From Gammaproteobacteria bacterium (lineage in GTDB: Bacteria > Pseudomonadota > Gammaproteobacteria > Burkholderiales > Gallionellaceae), in the NCBI GenBank assembly GCA_018820925.1, contig JAHJNJ010000018.1, positions 61,227 through 125,226 on the forward strand: DNA of 64,000 nt, read 5' to 3'. Position 1 is the stretch's first letter; each line of letters begins with the position of its first letter. Of this stretch, positions 1 through 8,986 are shown piece after piece. Under the pieces are notes generated by a model. The model made no database searches. It worked only from the letters and a program-made list of their open reading frames with translations, and was not told where the DNA came from. The position numbers were made by a program, and so were the translations under genes.

Positions 1-12
1 TGCAGACATCAT
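1..12 (-). CDS. pntB: NAD(P) transhydrogenase beta subunit, first codons only
   Basis: Only the first four codons (M-M-S-A) lie in the window. They follow the pntA stop on the minus strand after a short spacer that contains an AAGGA ribosome-binding site. The call rests on position: pntB normally follows pntA directly. Either of two adjacent ATG codons (12 or 9) could be the start. The product itself cannot be verified from so little sequence. Confidence 0.45.
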
Positions 13-24
13 GATGATTTATCC

Positions 25-1605
25 TTATTTACGGAACATCGACAGCATGCGTCGGGTAACGGCGAAGCCGCCGAACATATTGACCGCGGTGAGCGCAATG
101 CCCGCCACCGCCAACCAGCGTATCCATGCATCCGGGCGATCCAGTCCTTCCGAAAGAGGAGGAGCGATCTGCACCAGCGCACCGATGGCGATAATGCTGC
201 TGATCGCATTGGTCACACTCATCAACGGCGTATGCAGGGCCGGCGTGACATTCCACACCACCATGTAGCCGACGAAGCAGGCGAGCACGAACACGGTGAA
301 GTGTCCGAGGAATGCTGCGGGCGCATAGGCACCAACGAGCAGGAACAGCAGCGCGGCAATGCCGAACATGACTGCCGTTTTGGTTGCCGAGGCTGGTGCG
401 CCACCACCACCATGGCCATGCGCAGGCGCTGGTGCGGGTTTCGCTGCCGCCGGTTTAGGCGCTGGCGGCAGTTTCGGCGCAGGCGCAGGCCAGGTGACCT
501 CGCCGTCCTTGATGACTGTCAGACCGCGAATCGCATCATCTTCCATGTTGACGTTGATGTTGCCGTCCTTGGTCTTGCACAACTCTTCGGTCAGACGGAA
601 CAGGTTGGTTCCATACAGGGTGGAGGACTGCTTGGCCAGACGGCTGTTCAGATCGGTGTAACCGACGATGGTCACGCCATGTTTCACCACGGCCTTGCCG
701 GGTTCGGTCAGTTCGCAATTGCCGCCGCGTTCTGCCGCCATGTCGACGATGACGCTGCCGGGCTTCATGCTCTGCACCATCTCGGCGGTGATCAGCCTTG
801 GCGCGGGCTTGCCCGGGATCAAAGCGGTCGTGATGATGATGTCCACTTCCTTGGCCTGCTTGGCGTACATCTCGCGCTGCGCCTGCTGGAAGCCCTCGCT
901 CATTACCTTGGCGTAACCGCCGCCACCGCCGCCTTCTTCCTCGTAATCAACCTTGACGAATTCGCCGCCCAGCGACTTGACCTGATCGGCCACTTCGGCA
1001 CGCGTGTCGTTGGCGCGCACAATGGCGCCCAGACCGGCGGCGGTGCCGATGGCAGCCAGACCGGCCACGCCGGCACCGGCGATGAATACCTTGGCCGGCG
1101 GAACCTTGCCTGCGGCCGTGATCTGGCCGTTGAAGAAACGGCCAAAAGCGTTGGCGGCCTCGATGACGGCGCGGTAGCCGGCGACGCCGGCTTGCGAGGT
1201 CAGCGCATCCATCTTCTGCGCACGGCTCAGCATGCGCGGCAGACAATCAATGGCCAGCACGGTGGCTTTCTTCGCCGCCAGTTGTTGCATCAATTCGGGA
1301 TTTTGCGCGGGCCAGATGAAACCGATCAAATGACCGCCTTCGCGCAGCAGACCGACTTCTTCCTTTGTCGGTACGCTTACCTTGAAGACGATGTCGGATT
1401 CAGCCCACAGCTTGGGAGCTCCAACGATGATCTCGGCACCTGCAGCGCGATAAGCATCATCACTGCAATTCGCCGCCTCTCCGGCACCGGATTCAACCGC
1501 AACTTTGAAACCCAGCTTGATGAGTTTCTCCACGACCTCCGGTACTGTGGCAACGCGCTTCTCCCCTGCTGCCGTTTCACGGGGAATTCCTATCATTAAT
1601 GGCAT
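25..1605 (-). CDS. pntA: NAD(P) transhydrogenase subunit alpha, fused form
   Basis: Proton-translocating transhydrogenase alpha chain, which transfers hydride between NADH and NADP+ at the inner membrane. It is 526 residues long. The first ~370 residues carry the alanine-dehydrogenase/PNT N-terminal and NAD-binding domains, with the dinucleotide motif GAGVAGLAAIGTAAGLGA. A Pro/Ala/His/Gly-rich linker follows at ~375-405, then three or four membrane helices. This is the fused form; many relatives split it into pntAA and pntAB. The ATG at 1605 gives the usual start (MPLMIGIPRE). pntB follows at once, so the two are probably one operon. Confidence 0.95.
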   Translation of the reverse strand: MPLMIGIPRETAAGEKRVATVPEVVEKLIKLGFKVAVESGAGEAANCSDDAYRAAGAEIIVGAPKLWAESDIVFKVSVPTKEEVGLLREGGHLIGFIWPAQNPELMQQLAAKKATVLAIDCLPRMLSRAQKMDALTSQAGVAGYRAVIEAANAFGRFFNGQITAAGKVPPAKVFIAGAGVAGLAAIGTAAGLGAIVRANDTRAEVADQVKSLGGEFVKVDYEEEGGGGGGYAKVMSEGFQQAQREMYAKQAKEVDIIITTALIPGKPAPRLITAEMVQSMKPGSVIVDMAAERGGNCELTEPGKAVVKHGVTIVGYTDLNSRLAKQSSTLYGTNLFRLTEELCKTKDGNINVNMEDDAIRGLTVIKDGEVTWPAPAPKLPPAPKPAAAKPAPAPAHGHGGGGAPASATKTAVMFGIAALLFLLVGAYAPAAFLGHFTVFVLACFVGYMVVWNVTPALHTPLMSVTNAISSIIAIGALVQIAPPLSEGLDRPDAWIRWLAVAGIALTAVNMFGGFAVTRRMLSMFRK

Positions 1606-2124
1606 GTCGTTTTCCGTTCAAAAAATTATTCAATACTCGTCGCGCGGAATCAACATCCAGTCAAACCGCACCACGTGCCCACCTGCCTGTGTTTCCGCAG
1701 GAATACTGCCTGTACTTAATTGGGTACTCTCCTGATAGCACGCTACTGCAAAACGCCCGGATAACCGGGCGAAAATTTATAAGCAAAAAAATATATGTAC
1801 CTGTTACACAACCAAGAGCGACATGACCGCAGTCTTGAAAAGACATGCAAACACGCTTATCCACCCTGAACGAAGTAGTGAACAGGTGCCATGCGCTGGG
1901 CGATAACCTTACTCAGTTGCGCTTTTTTTTGCCAGTCAGCGACAATCGCTACGCTCATTGCCGTAGCAATGACAACATCCTCTGCGATTCATGGAGAAAT
2001 CCCCGTTTTTACTGCTTTTTGAATTTTTTAGCTCTTCTTATATAGATAGAGTATTGGTCAGGTCTATGCCACCAACGGGGGCAGTGTAATTCAAACTTAA
2101 TTTCTTCACCACTCCAAATTTGGA
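1606..2124. other. 519-bp intergenic region between exbD and pntA
   Basis: No convincing gene is visible. Short open frames here lack ribosome-binding sites and recognisable sequence. The region must hold the pntA promoter and the end of the tonB-exbB-exbD transcript. The clearest element is a GC-rich hairpin at 1754-1771. A weaker dyad (GCTACG/CGTAGC) lies at 1948-1967. The stretch is more AT-rich than the flanking genes. Confidence 0.6.
1754..1771 (-). terminator. Candidate intrinsic terminator after exbD
   Basis: A perfect 7-bp stem (CGCCCGG/CCGGGCG) with a 4-nt loop. Read on the minus strand it is followed by four T residues. It lies downstream of exbD and upstream of pntA, where a terminator is expected. 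The short T run keeps confidence moderate. Confidence 0.45.
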
Positions 2125-2532
2125 CTATTTGGTAATCGTCAAAAATGAAAGTTTGCTTACGCCGGCTTTCTGAGCAATGGCCATGACCTGCGCCACGCGT
2201 CCGTAATTTACTGCGGTATCTGCTTGTATTTGTAGCTGGAACTGTGGATCGGCAGCCCGGTTTTTGAGCATCTCGGCCAAGCCTTCGTCGCTTAAACGGG
2301 CCGAATCCAGCGAAATATTCCCTTCGGCATCGATCGCCAGACTGACTTTTTGCAGCTTGTCGTCGTGCGCAACCGATTCCGTCTTGGGCAGGTTGATCTT
2401 GAGCGACTGCGGCGCCAGCAACGGCGCGGTGATGATGAACACCACCAGCAGCACCAGCATCACGTCCACCAAGGGCGTGACGTTGATCTCGCTCATCATG
2501 CTGTCTTCCTGGGAATTGTTTCCGAATGACAT
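2125..2532 (-). CDS. exbD: Biopolymer transport protein ExbD/TolR
   Basis: Small inner-membrane protein of the TonB energising complex. It is 135 residues long. A single N-terminal membrane helix contains the family's essential aspartate (Asp23 in the motif TPLVDVMLVLL), which carries protons with ExbB. A periplasmic domain ending in FLTITK follows. It is the last gene of a tonB-exbB-exbD unit, 9 nt after exbB. The receptor gene next to tonB identifies the unit as TonB rather than Tol machinery. Confidence 0.9.
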   Translation of the reverse strand: MSFGNNSQEDSMMSEINVTPLVDVMLVLLVVFIITAPLLAPQSLKINLPKTESVAHDDKLQKVSLAIDAEGNISLDSARLSDEGLAEMLKNRAADPQFQLQIQADTAVNYGRVAQVMAIAQKAGVSKLSFLTITK

Positions 2533-2541
2533 AGCGCGCCT

Positions 2542-3198
2542 CTACAGTTTGGAATTATGCTTCTGCGCCAGGCGCATGAAATCGTGGGCAAAATTCTCCA
2601 GATCGGTTACATGCACCTTCAGGCGACGCAGGAAAAAGTTATAGGCCAGCACAGCCGGCAAGGCGGTGGCAATGCCGATGGCAGTGGCAACCAGCGCTTC
2701 ACCGATGGGGCCGGCCACCACATCCAGCGAAGCCGAGCCGCTTTGCCCGATGTTCTGCAACGCGTGCATGATGCCCCATACCGTACCGAACAGCCCTACA
2801 AATGGTGCGGTTGAACCGATCGTGGCCAACTCCGCCAGACCGCGTTCGTGATAACGCTGGATATTCTGTAATTGCTGGCGCAATTGGCGCTCCAGCACTT
2901 CGCGCGGTGCACCCACATGTTTCAAGTCGTGCTGTGTCTCGTTCAAGGTCTTCAATTCGGCAAAGCCGGACTGGGCCAGACGCGCAATATCGCCCTGACT
3001 GTTTTGTGCGGCCTGTTCCGCCTCGCCCCACTCGCGCACCGACCAGAAACTGTCGTTGAACGCACGATCATCCTTTTTGGCCTGCCATTGTTTCCACAAC
3101 TTGAACAACGCGATGGACCAAGTAACGATAGAAAGCACAATCAACAGCACCAGCGTCCCGAAAACGATGGGGGAATTGACGGAAAAAAGTTCGTTCAT
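2542..3198 (-). CDS. exbB: Biopolymer transport protein ExbB (MotA/TolQ/ExbB family)
   Basis: Proton-channel subunit that energises TonB. It is 218 residues long with a first helix at ~12-30 and two further helices at ~130-205. It has the conserved TolQ/ExbB stretch APFVGLFGTVWGIMHAL. The start overlaps the tonB stop by 4 nt (ATGA), implying translational coupling. exbD follows after a 9-nt gap. A second, diverged exbB lies at 43617 in this window. Confidence 0.92.
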   Translation of the reverse strand: MNELFSVNSPIVFGTLVLLIVLSIVTWSIALFKLWKQWQAKKDDRAFNDSFWSVREWGEAEQAAQNSQGDIARLAQSGFAELKTLNETQHDLKHVGAPREVLERQLRQQLQNIQRYHERGLAELATIGSTAPFVGLFGTVWGIMHALQNIGQSGSASLDVVAGPIGEALVATAIGIATALPAVLAYNFFLRRLKVHVTDLENFAHDFMRLAQKHNSKL

Positions 3199-3833
3199 GC
3201 TTCGCTATCCTCTAATGAAAATTTGATGGGAACCAGAAACCGTTGCGTCACGGCCTGGCCGAAACGACGTGCCGGTGAAAAGCGCCAAGTCTTCACCGTC
3301 TGCATTGCAGCATTGTCCAAAATGTCGTAACCGCTGCCCTGATGCAACTTCACATCCCCGGCTTTGCCTTCTGCCAGCACCTCCACATCCAGCACCACTT
3401 TGCCGTGATAGCCCATGCGCCGTGCCACCATGGGGTAAGGAGGTTTCGGGTTATTGAGGTAATCGGCCCTGTAGTCCGGCTCCGCATCCAGCACCACCGG
3501 GGATGGCGGCGTAGCCTCCTGCGGCACGGGTTGCACTTCTTCCTTCGGCGCCGGTTCTTCGGCCGGCACCGGATCGGGTTCGCGCGGCTTGGGTTTGGGT
3601 TGCGGAATGACGTCGGCCTGTTGCATTTGCATGTTGGCAAAAGAGATGGACATTTCGTTGACCAGCACGGCAGGCGATTCCGGCTGCAAAAAGTAGGTGG
3701 CAAACACAAGCAGGTGCAGCAGAACGACAATGCCAACCACGGCAAAGCGCTCGCTTAACGGCGAATTTTCCGGTTCATTGGGAAATTGCGAATACATCTC
3801 CAGCGTGCCCACCATGTCCATGACAGCCTCCAT
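3195..3833 (-). CDS. tonB: TonB energy transducer
   Basis: It links the proton motive force to outer-membrane receptors. The 212 residues contain a membrane anchor (VVGIVVLLHLLVFATYFL), a Pro/Glu/Lys-rich periplasmic spacer, and a C-terminal TonB domain with the motif PPYPMVARRMGYHGKVVLDV. The ATG at 3833 sits one base after the receptor stop and has an upstream GGAGG. The open frame extends further upstream into the receptor gene, but that part looks like shadow. Order receptor-tonB-exbB-exbD indicates a dedicated energy unit for this cluster. Confidence 0.9.
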   Translation of the reverse strand: MEAVMDMVGTLEMYSQFPNEPENSPLSERFAVVGIVVLLHLLVFATYFLQPESPAVLVNEMSISFANMQMQQADVIPQPKPKPREPDPVPAEEPAPKEEVQPVPQEATPPSPVVLDAEPDYRADYLNNPKPPYPMVARRMGYHGKVVLDVEVLAEGKAGDVKLHQGSGYDILDNAAMQTVKTWRFSPARRFGQAVTQRFLVPIKFSLEDSEA

Positions 3834-3834
3834 G

Positions 3835-5955
3835 CTACCAGCGCCCCTCCAAAGTCGCCATGAGCGAGCGGTATCCGCCCTCCACGGCATTCAACTGCCA
3901 CGTGCTGCCGCCGCTCATGAATTGCGTGCTGCGCTCCGTATCCGCCGCCAGCAGGTTCTGGGCGCTGAAACGCAGCTTGTATTGCGCGTTGAGTTTGTAC
4001 AGCCAGAAGGCATCCAGTGTCGTCCTGGCTTTCGTGTAACCATATTGCTCGCCGGGAATATCGGTCACGCTGCGCCCGGACAGTTGCAGCGACAGACCGT
4101 AACTGGATTGCAGCTTGGGCAAATTGCCGTCCAGTCCCGCAGACAAAACATACTTGGGCGTGTCCTGCGCCATGCGTGTAATGCCACGGCGCTCATCGTT
4201 CACTCTGGCATGCGGCAGGGTCAGGTGCGACTTCACGGTCGCCCCCTTCCAACCGAAACTGTCGGTACGCACCTTGCCGTCCAGTTCAACCCCCCAATGC
4301 AGGGCTTTGCCCTCGTTGTAGGGCCGATCCACCCAGCGCACGCCTTCCAGCTGCACGCGGCGCTCGGTGAAATCCTGCGTGGAGCGCACATAGAGATTGG
4401 CGCCCAGCACGCCCGCCTCGGCATCCAGGTATCGTTCCAGCACCGCCTCGAAATTCAGGCTGCGCTCGGGCAACAGGTCGGGGTTACCGCGCTTGTCCGC
4501 TTCCACCGGCGTATTGGTGCCGACACTGAGCGTCGCGGCATTGCTGATCTCATCCAGCTTGGGCATTTTCAAACCGGCCCCCAGCGAGGAACGCACCAGC
4601 CATTTGTCCATCGGCTCCCAGCGCACAGCCAGCGATGGCATCACCTGCCCGCGCTGTTGCGAAACACCCGAGGAATCCAGCGCAATGGTTTCGCCGCGCA
4701 AGCCGTAAGTCAGCGTGGTTTTGGGTTGCACCATCCAGTCGTCCTGCACCCACGCAATGCTTTGCCGCTCATGCGCCTCGTAAGCAGCAAAACTGCCGGA
4801 GTAATCCTGATCCTGGGTGCGGCGCAGATTGATATGTTCCAGCCCCACCGCCACCAGATGCTCGCCGCCCAATGGCTTGTCCAGACGCAACGCAATGTTG
4901 GATTCGACTTCCCGGCTCTCGTTATGATCGGTCGTATTCGTTAGGCCGGTACGCACGGTATCCGTCGCGGTCTTTCTGTTGCTGACCGATGCCCGGCCGG
5001 TCAGCTTGGTATCGTCGAGGTGCTTTTCTCCCTCGACGCGAACGCGCACCATGCGCACCAGACTGCTCACGGTATTTACACGCACGCCGTTTTCCGCCGG
5101 GTTGACCGACCCGGACAACGTTGTCTCGCTGCTTGAATCCTGCGGACTGAAGAAGTACATCGGCGCAACTGTCAGGCTATCGTTGCCGTCCTTCCAGGTC
5201 ATGCGCGGCGTGAACGCGTGATGCCCCATTTTCCTGGTACCACTTTCGCTCTCGAAAATATGCGACGTACCATCCTGCTTGTCCGCGCTGCTTGAGATGG
5301 GCGAGTTATTCCAAATCAGACCGAGCGGCAAGGACCAGGCAAATCCGCCTTCGCCGCCATTTTGGGTAATCGCCAGCTGTCGATACAATTCCGATCCGCG
5401 CGCGCCCAGACCGACCCTGATTTCCGTCGATCTTTTGGGTATCGCCTTCTTCATGATCAGATTCACGGTTACAGAGGCCGCACCGCCAAACTCCGCCGAA
5501 GAGCCGCGAATAATTTCAACGCGTTCCAGATCCCCGGAAGGCAAACGCCCGACGATGCCCACCATGGAGCCGCCGCCTGCCGAACGCTCGCCGTCGATCA
5601 GAACCTGTACGGAATCGCGCGACATGCCGCGTGTGCGATGCCCCATGCCGCCGCTGCCCAACTCGACTCCGGGCAACTTGCCCAACACCTCGCCGATGGT
5701 GATCACGCCGAGATTCTCGATATCCTTGCGATTCAGGATGACCTTTTGCGTCGTGGCGTCGCGACGTTCGGCCACATCCGACATTTGTCCCGTGACCGTA
5801 ATTTCTTTCAGTGCAGGCTGATCTTCCGCCCAGGCAGAAAAGCCGGCAAACAGCCCGGCAATAAGCAGCGTGAAGCAAGCACGGCTATGGCTTGCAAGCC
5901 GGTGAAACAGGGAAAAGCCAACGGGGTGTTCCAAAAAAGCCAAGCTTGAATGCAT
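3835..5955 (-). CDS. TonB-dependent outer-membrane receptor 4
   Basis: A 706-residue beta-barrel receptor. A signal sequence ends near FAGFSAWAED, followed by a TonB-box-like segment (LKEITVTG), then a plug domain with GVITIGEVLGKLPGVEL and VQVLIDGERS. It ends with aromatic W after GR, as outer-membrane barrels do. The ATG at 5955 has a GGAG five bases upstream; an in-frame TTG at 6000 is less likely. It lies directly upstream of tonB. Unlike the other three receptors here it lacks the shared MNKK signal peptide and the GCGACAA operator. The ligand is unknown. Confidence 0.88.
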   Translation of the reverse strand: MHSSLAFLEHPVGFSLFHRLASHSRACFTLLIAGLFAGFSAWAEDQPALKEITVTGQMSDVAERRDATTQKVILNRKDIENLGVITIGEVLGKLPGVELGSGGMGHRTRGMSRDSVQVLIDGERSAGGGSMVGIVGRLPSGDLERVEIIRGSSAEFGGAASVTVNLIMKKAIPKRSTEIRVGLGARGSELYRQLAITQNGGEGGFAWSLPLGLIWNNSPISSSADKQDGTSHIFESESGTRKMGHHAFTPRMTWKDGNDSLTVAPMYFFSPQDSSSETTLSGSVNPAENGVRVNTVSSLVRMVRVRVEGEKHLDDTKLTGRASVSNRKTATDTVRTGLTNTTDHNESREVESNIALRLDKPLGGEHLVAVGLEHINLRRTQDQDYSGSFAAYEAHERQSIAWVQDDWMVQPKTTLTYGLRGETIALDSSGVSQQRGQVMPSLAVRWEPMDKWLVRSSLGAGLKMPKLDEISNAATLSVGTNTPVEADKRGNPDLLPERSLNFEAVLERYLDAEAGVLGANLYVRSTQDFTERRVQLEGVRWVDRPYNEGKALHWGVELDGKVRTDSFGWKGATVKSHLTLPHARVNDERRGITRMAQDTPKYVLSAGLDGNLPKLQSSYGLSLQLSGRSVTDIPGEQYGYTKARTTLDAFWLYKLNAQYKLRFSAQNLLAADTERSTQFMSGGSTWQLNAVEGGYRSLMATLEGRW

Positions 5956-6093
5956 CACGACTCCAGAATGAATTACTTGTGGCATAACCGGGAAATGCAA
6001 TGAATGAATTCAATTGGCATCGCTCCCTCCTCAATATTTTTATAATTATGACAAACAAGAACACCGTTCCCCTGCGGCATTTCGCCGCAGCCC

Positions 6094-6762
6094 TCACCAT
6101 CTGGCCAGATTGCTGATCCCTACCGCCACCAGCAACAACGCGCTGACACGTTCGATCTTCGGACGCCAATCCTGCAGTTGTTCGCGCAAGCGGGTACCCA
6201 TATAGGCCATACCGACTCCGTAGGCTATCGCGGGAATCACGATTGCGCCCAGGCCAAAACTCAAGCCCAGCAACAGTCCACCCGCTGCACTGCCGGTCAT
6301 TGATGCCGAGAACAGCACGAGTCCCAAGGGGGCGCAAGGACTCAGCGTCATGCCGATACCCATCAGGAACAGGCCGCCGGGCAGCAGCGCGCGCGAACTT
6401 TCTTTCCTGTCCATGCGCTGCAACGGCACGCTCTGCGAATTCGAAGAGGAACACACCTTTTCCTGTTTGCGCAGCAACAATGCCAAGCCCATCATCAACA
6501 CAGCACAACCGACCACGATACGCACGCTGTCGGTAGTGATCGCATCCTTGAAGTAATGCCCGGCCATACCGACTGTCGCACCGAACGCGCTGTACGCGGT
6601 CAAGCGGCCCAGAGACAAGGGCAGAATGATCTTCCAGGATTTTTTGATGCCACCATCGCTGGCCAGGAACACCGGCCCCAGGAATGGCGCGCAACTGATG
6701 AGACAAGGACCCATGCCATAGGCGAATCCCAGCGTTGCCGCCATCGGTGCACCGACCACCAT
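6094..6762 (-). CDS. TauE/SafE- or CcdA-like membrane protein
   Basis: About 222 residues with roughly six membrane helices. It has two internally related Cys-Pro elements, GPCLISCAPFLGP near the N-terminus and LSPCAPLGLVL in the middle. Such half-repeat PC-x-P motifs resemble the CcdA/DsbD electron-carrier fold and the sulfite exporter TauE/SafE group. A GTG start at 6777 would overlap the upstream activator stop as GTGA and sits close to a GGAGAAGG site, so translation may begin there instead of at 6762. It could move electrons or export a small anion or metal; the sequence does not decide. Confidence 0.72.
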   Translation of the reverse strand: MVVGAPMAATLGFAYGMGPCLISCAPFLGPVFLASDGGIKKSWKIILPLSLGRLTAYSAFGATVGMAGHYFKDAITTDSVRIVVGCAVLMMGLALLLRKQEKVCSSSNSQSVPLQRMDRKESSRALLPGGLFLMGIGMTLSPCAPLGLVLFSASMTGSAAGGLLLGLSFGLGAIVIPAIAYGVGMAYMGTRLREQLQDWRPKIERVSALLLVAVGISNLARW

Positions 6763-6773
6763 GTCGATATCGA

Positions 6774-7589
6774 TCACACCTTCTCCAGACTCTGCTCGTC
6801 CATGAACTCGCTGCGCGCCAGCATCGCGGCTCCGAATGCGGTGGTGGTCTGCGGATGCTCGGGCACGACCAGTTCGCGCCCCAATTCGTCCTGCAGCGCA
6901 GCGACCAGCCCTTTGTTCAAGGCCGGCCCGCCGTCGAAATACACGCGATCCTCGATGCCGACACGCTTGGCCAGACGCACCGTGCGCGAGGCGATGGAGT
7001 AATGGATGCCGGCAATGATCTCCGCCTTGCCGTGTCCCTTGGCCAGCAGGCCGATGATCTCCGATTCGGCGAACACGGTGCAGGTGCTGTTGATGGTGAG
7101 CGGCGCGCCGCTGCCCTGGAAATGGCAATCGCCCAAGTCTTCCAGATCAAGATCCAGATTGCGTGCCGCCACGTCCAGAAAGCGCCCGGTGCCCGCCGCG
7201 CATTTGTCGTTCATCGCAAAGTTGACGACATGGCCGTTGTTGTCGATCTGGATCGCCTTGGAATCCTGCCCGCCGATATTGATGATGGTGCGCACGCCGC
7301 CGTGGGCTTTGCCCGCCTCGAAGGCGCCGATGGCGTTGGCGGTGATCTCGCTGATCGAATCGTCGGCTTCCTTGAACAGCTTGCGCCCGTAGCCGGTGGC
7401 GATCAGGTAACGCACGTCCTCGCGCTGCAAACTCAATTTGCCGAGCAGGTTATTCAGCGCCTCCAGCGAATTCTTGTGGAACAGGCTGCCGGAAGGCGCG
7501 ACATGCACCCCGGCCAGTTTGCCTTCTTCATCCACCACCGCCACTTTGATGGCGGTGGAACCTACGTCTATGCCCGCAAAATATTTCAT
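6774..7589 (-). CDS. BadF/BadG/HgdC-type ATPase, activator of an FeS dehydratase/reductase
   Basis: A 271-residue ASKHA-fold ATPase that in known systems injects a low-potential electron into a 2-hydroxyacyl-CoA dehydratase-type partner. Visible motifs are the phosphate loop GIDVGSTAIK at 6-15, NIGGQDSKAI at ~104-113, and the two Cys that bridge a [4Fe-4S] cluster at the dimer interface (Cys130 in NDKCAAGTGRF and Cys170 in NSTCTVFAESE). The probable partner is the upstream gene at 7700-8986. It is complete and not fused to a second domain. Confidence 0.9.
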   Translation of the reverse strand: MKYFAGIDVGSTAIKVAVVDEEGKLAGVHVAPSGSLFHKNSLEALNNLLGKLSLQREDVRYLIATGYGRKLFKEADDSISEITANAIGAFEAGKAHGGVRTIINIGGQDSKAIQIDNNGHVVNFAMNDKCAAGTGRFLDVAARNLDLDLEDLGDCHFQGSGAPLTINSTCTVFAESEIIGLLAKGHGKAEIIAGIHYSIASRTVRLAKRVGIEDRVYFDGGPALNKGLVAALQDELGRELVVPEHPQTTTAFGAAMLARSEFMDEQSLEKV

Positions 7590-7613
7590 CGATAAACCCT
7601 AATATGCATTCCG

Positions 7614-7691
7614 GTAGGGTGGGCACGTTTTTATGCCCACGCGGAAACAATCGCTGCTAACGCGTGGGCACCAAAAACGTGCCCACCCTAC
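7614..7691. repeat. Dispersed palindromic repeat, family A
   Basis: A 78-bp inverted repeat with arms GTAGGGTGGGCACGTTTT and its near complement. It sits between the dehydratase-like gene and its activator. Close relatives are at 61563-61642, 60411-60440 and 38487-38516. A transcript would fold into a long hairpin, which could lower expression of the activator relative to its partner. Confidence 0.8.
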
Positions 7692-7699
7692 ATCTTTCA

Positions 7700-8986
7700 T
7701 CACGCGCGATGCTTCTTCCTGTTCTTCAACGATTCGAGGAACGCCTCGATGCGCGTGGACAACTGACCTTTATCATCCGTACTGTAATCGGTCTCGATAT
7801 ACAGCATCGGGATGCCCGCCTTGTTGAATTCATCCGCCACGCTGCGATATTCCATCTCGTACACCTGACACCCGGCAAAAGCCTGGTATACCACGCCATC
7901 CGCATTGAAGTCCCGCACCAGGTCGAGCAGGCGCCGCCTGCGGTCGTCGTTGCGCGTGAAGATCGGGCAGGTACAGGGCTTGAGATACTTGTCGGCCAGG
8001 CTGTCCACCATATCGTTCACCAGCCATTCGTCGACTGCCGTCATGTCGTACAACATGCGGTTGGCGGAACAGGTTTCGTCCGTCACCACCACGCCGCCTG
8101 CCTCTTCGATCAGCAACGGTAATTTGAGATTGGGGAAAATGGGAGGCGAACCGGTGAACAGCACGCGTGGCGCCTTGCTTTGCACGGCCTTAAACCCGGC
8201 CTCATCGCGCAATTCAAGTTCCGCGTTCAGCTTCTCCACCGCATCCGTCCAGCGTTCGATGTCATCAAAGAAATAGGCATTGGTCACCAGGAACGCATCC
8301 TTGCCCAGGATCAGCGATGGCGACTTGCGGCGGAAGTTGTGCAGCTTGCGGAACGCGGCCTGTGCGCGGCTGGTCTTGGCCATGGCCGCCTGCAGATTTT
8401 TGCGCGTCAGTTTCTTGCCGGTCAGCTCGCGCAGCCGTGCCGCAAACTGGCGCACCGAACGTTGCCAATACACGCGCGACGCTTCGCTTTCCTTGACGTT
8501 GGGGAATTCAAGTTCGTACACCGAATGCCCCATACCCTCGATCATCACGCTGGCCTTTTTTTTCTGGTCGCAGGTAGTGGGGTTGACGATCAGGTCCGGC
8601 TTGCCAATTTTCGGGATCACCGTTTCAGAGTTGAGCATGCCCAACGTAGCCTTCACCAGCGAGCAGGATTTGGCCGGCATGAAATCCGCGCCCTTCTGGT
8701 CGTAGTGGTAGGAGCCGTTGCACAAGCGCATCGGCGTCGCGCCGAACGCGTAGATCAGCTCTTCCGGCGCCTGGATGCAGGTAGTGCCGACCAGCATGCC
8801 CTCGTGCTTCACTTCGTCGCCGTGGCAATACACACGGCGGAACAGGTCGTAGAAATACGCCATGGATTGCGGATTATCGGGAAAGTCGTCGACGATGTGA
8901 TCCAGCATGTTCTCCGCTTCGCCTGCCTGGCGCGAAAGGTTATACGGCGCCGCCTGGATCGGTATTACTTTGGCGTCATTTTCCAT
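7700..8986 (-). CDS. 2-hydroxyacyl-CoA dehydratase / double-cubane-type FeS protein
   Basis: A 428-residue HgdB/BcrC-family protein (COG1775 type). It has nine cysteines: 54, 70, 89, 108, 139, 306, 338, 340 and 373. Family-typical surroundings are NPTTCDQKKK at ~136-144, DETCSANRML at ~303-312 and FAGCQVYEMEY at ~370-380. Dehydratases and benzoyl-CoA reductases need two such subunits. Here there is one, next to its activator, which is the layout reported for double-cubane [8Fe-9S] proteins. The start at 8986 overlaps the polyferredoxin end by 11 nt and has AGGAG upstream. The substrate is unknown; no CoA-transferase or acyl-CoA gene is nearby. Confidence 0.85.
   Translation of the reverse strand: MENDAKVIPIQAAPYNLSRQAGEAENMLDHIVDDFPDNPQSMAYFYDLFRRVYCHGDEVKHEGMLVGTTCIQAPEELIYAFGATPMRLCNGSYHYDQKGADFMPAKSCSLVKATLGMLNSETVIPKIGKPDLIVNPTTCDQKKKASVMIEGMGHSVYELEFPNVKESEASRVYWQRSVRQFAARLRELTGKKLTRKNLQAAMAKTSRAQAAFRKLHNFRRKSPSLILGKDAFLVTNAYFFDDIERWTDAVEKLNAELELRDEAGFKAVQSKAPRVLFTGSPPIFPNLKLPLLIEEAGGVVVTDETCSANRMLYDMTAVDEWLVNDMVDSLADKYLKPCTCPIFTRNDDRRRRLLDLVRDFNADGVVYQAFAGCQVYEMEYRSVADEFNKAGIPMLYIETDYSTDDKGQLSTRIEAFLESLKNRKKHRA

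Noticed and set aside
232..1599. A 455-codon open frame on the plus strand opposite pntA
   Set aside because: It mirrors pntA codons, has biased low-complexity composition and no family resemblance. GC-rich genes commonly give long antisense frames.
6774..8986. Benzoyl-CoA reductase or nitrogenase-related operon
   Set aside because: The second large subunit, ferredoxin-type partners of that pathway and CoA-substrate genes are absent.
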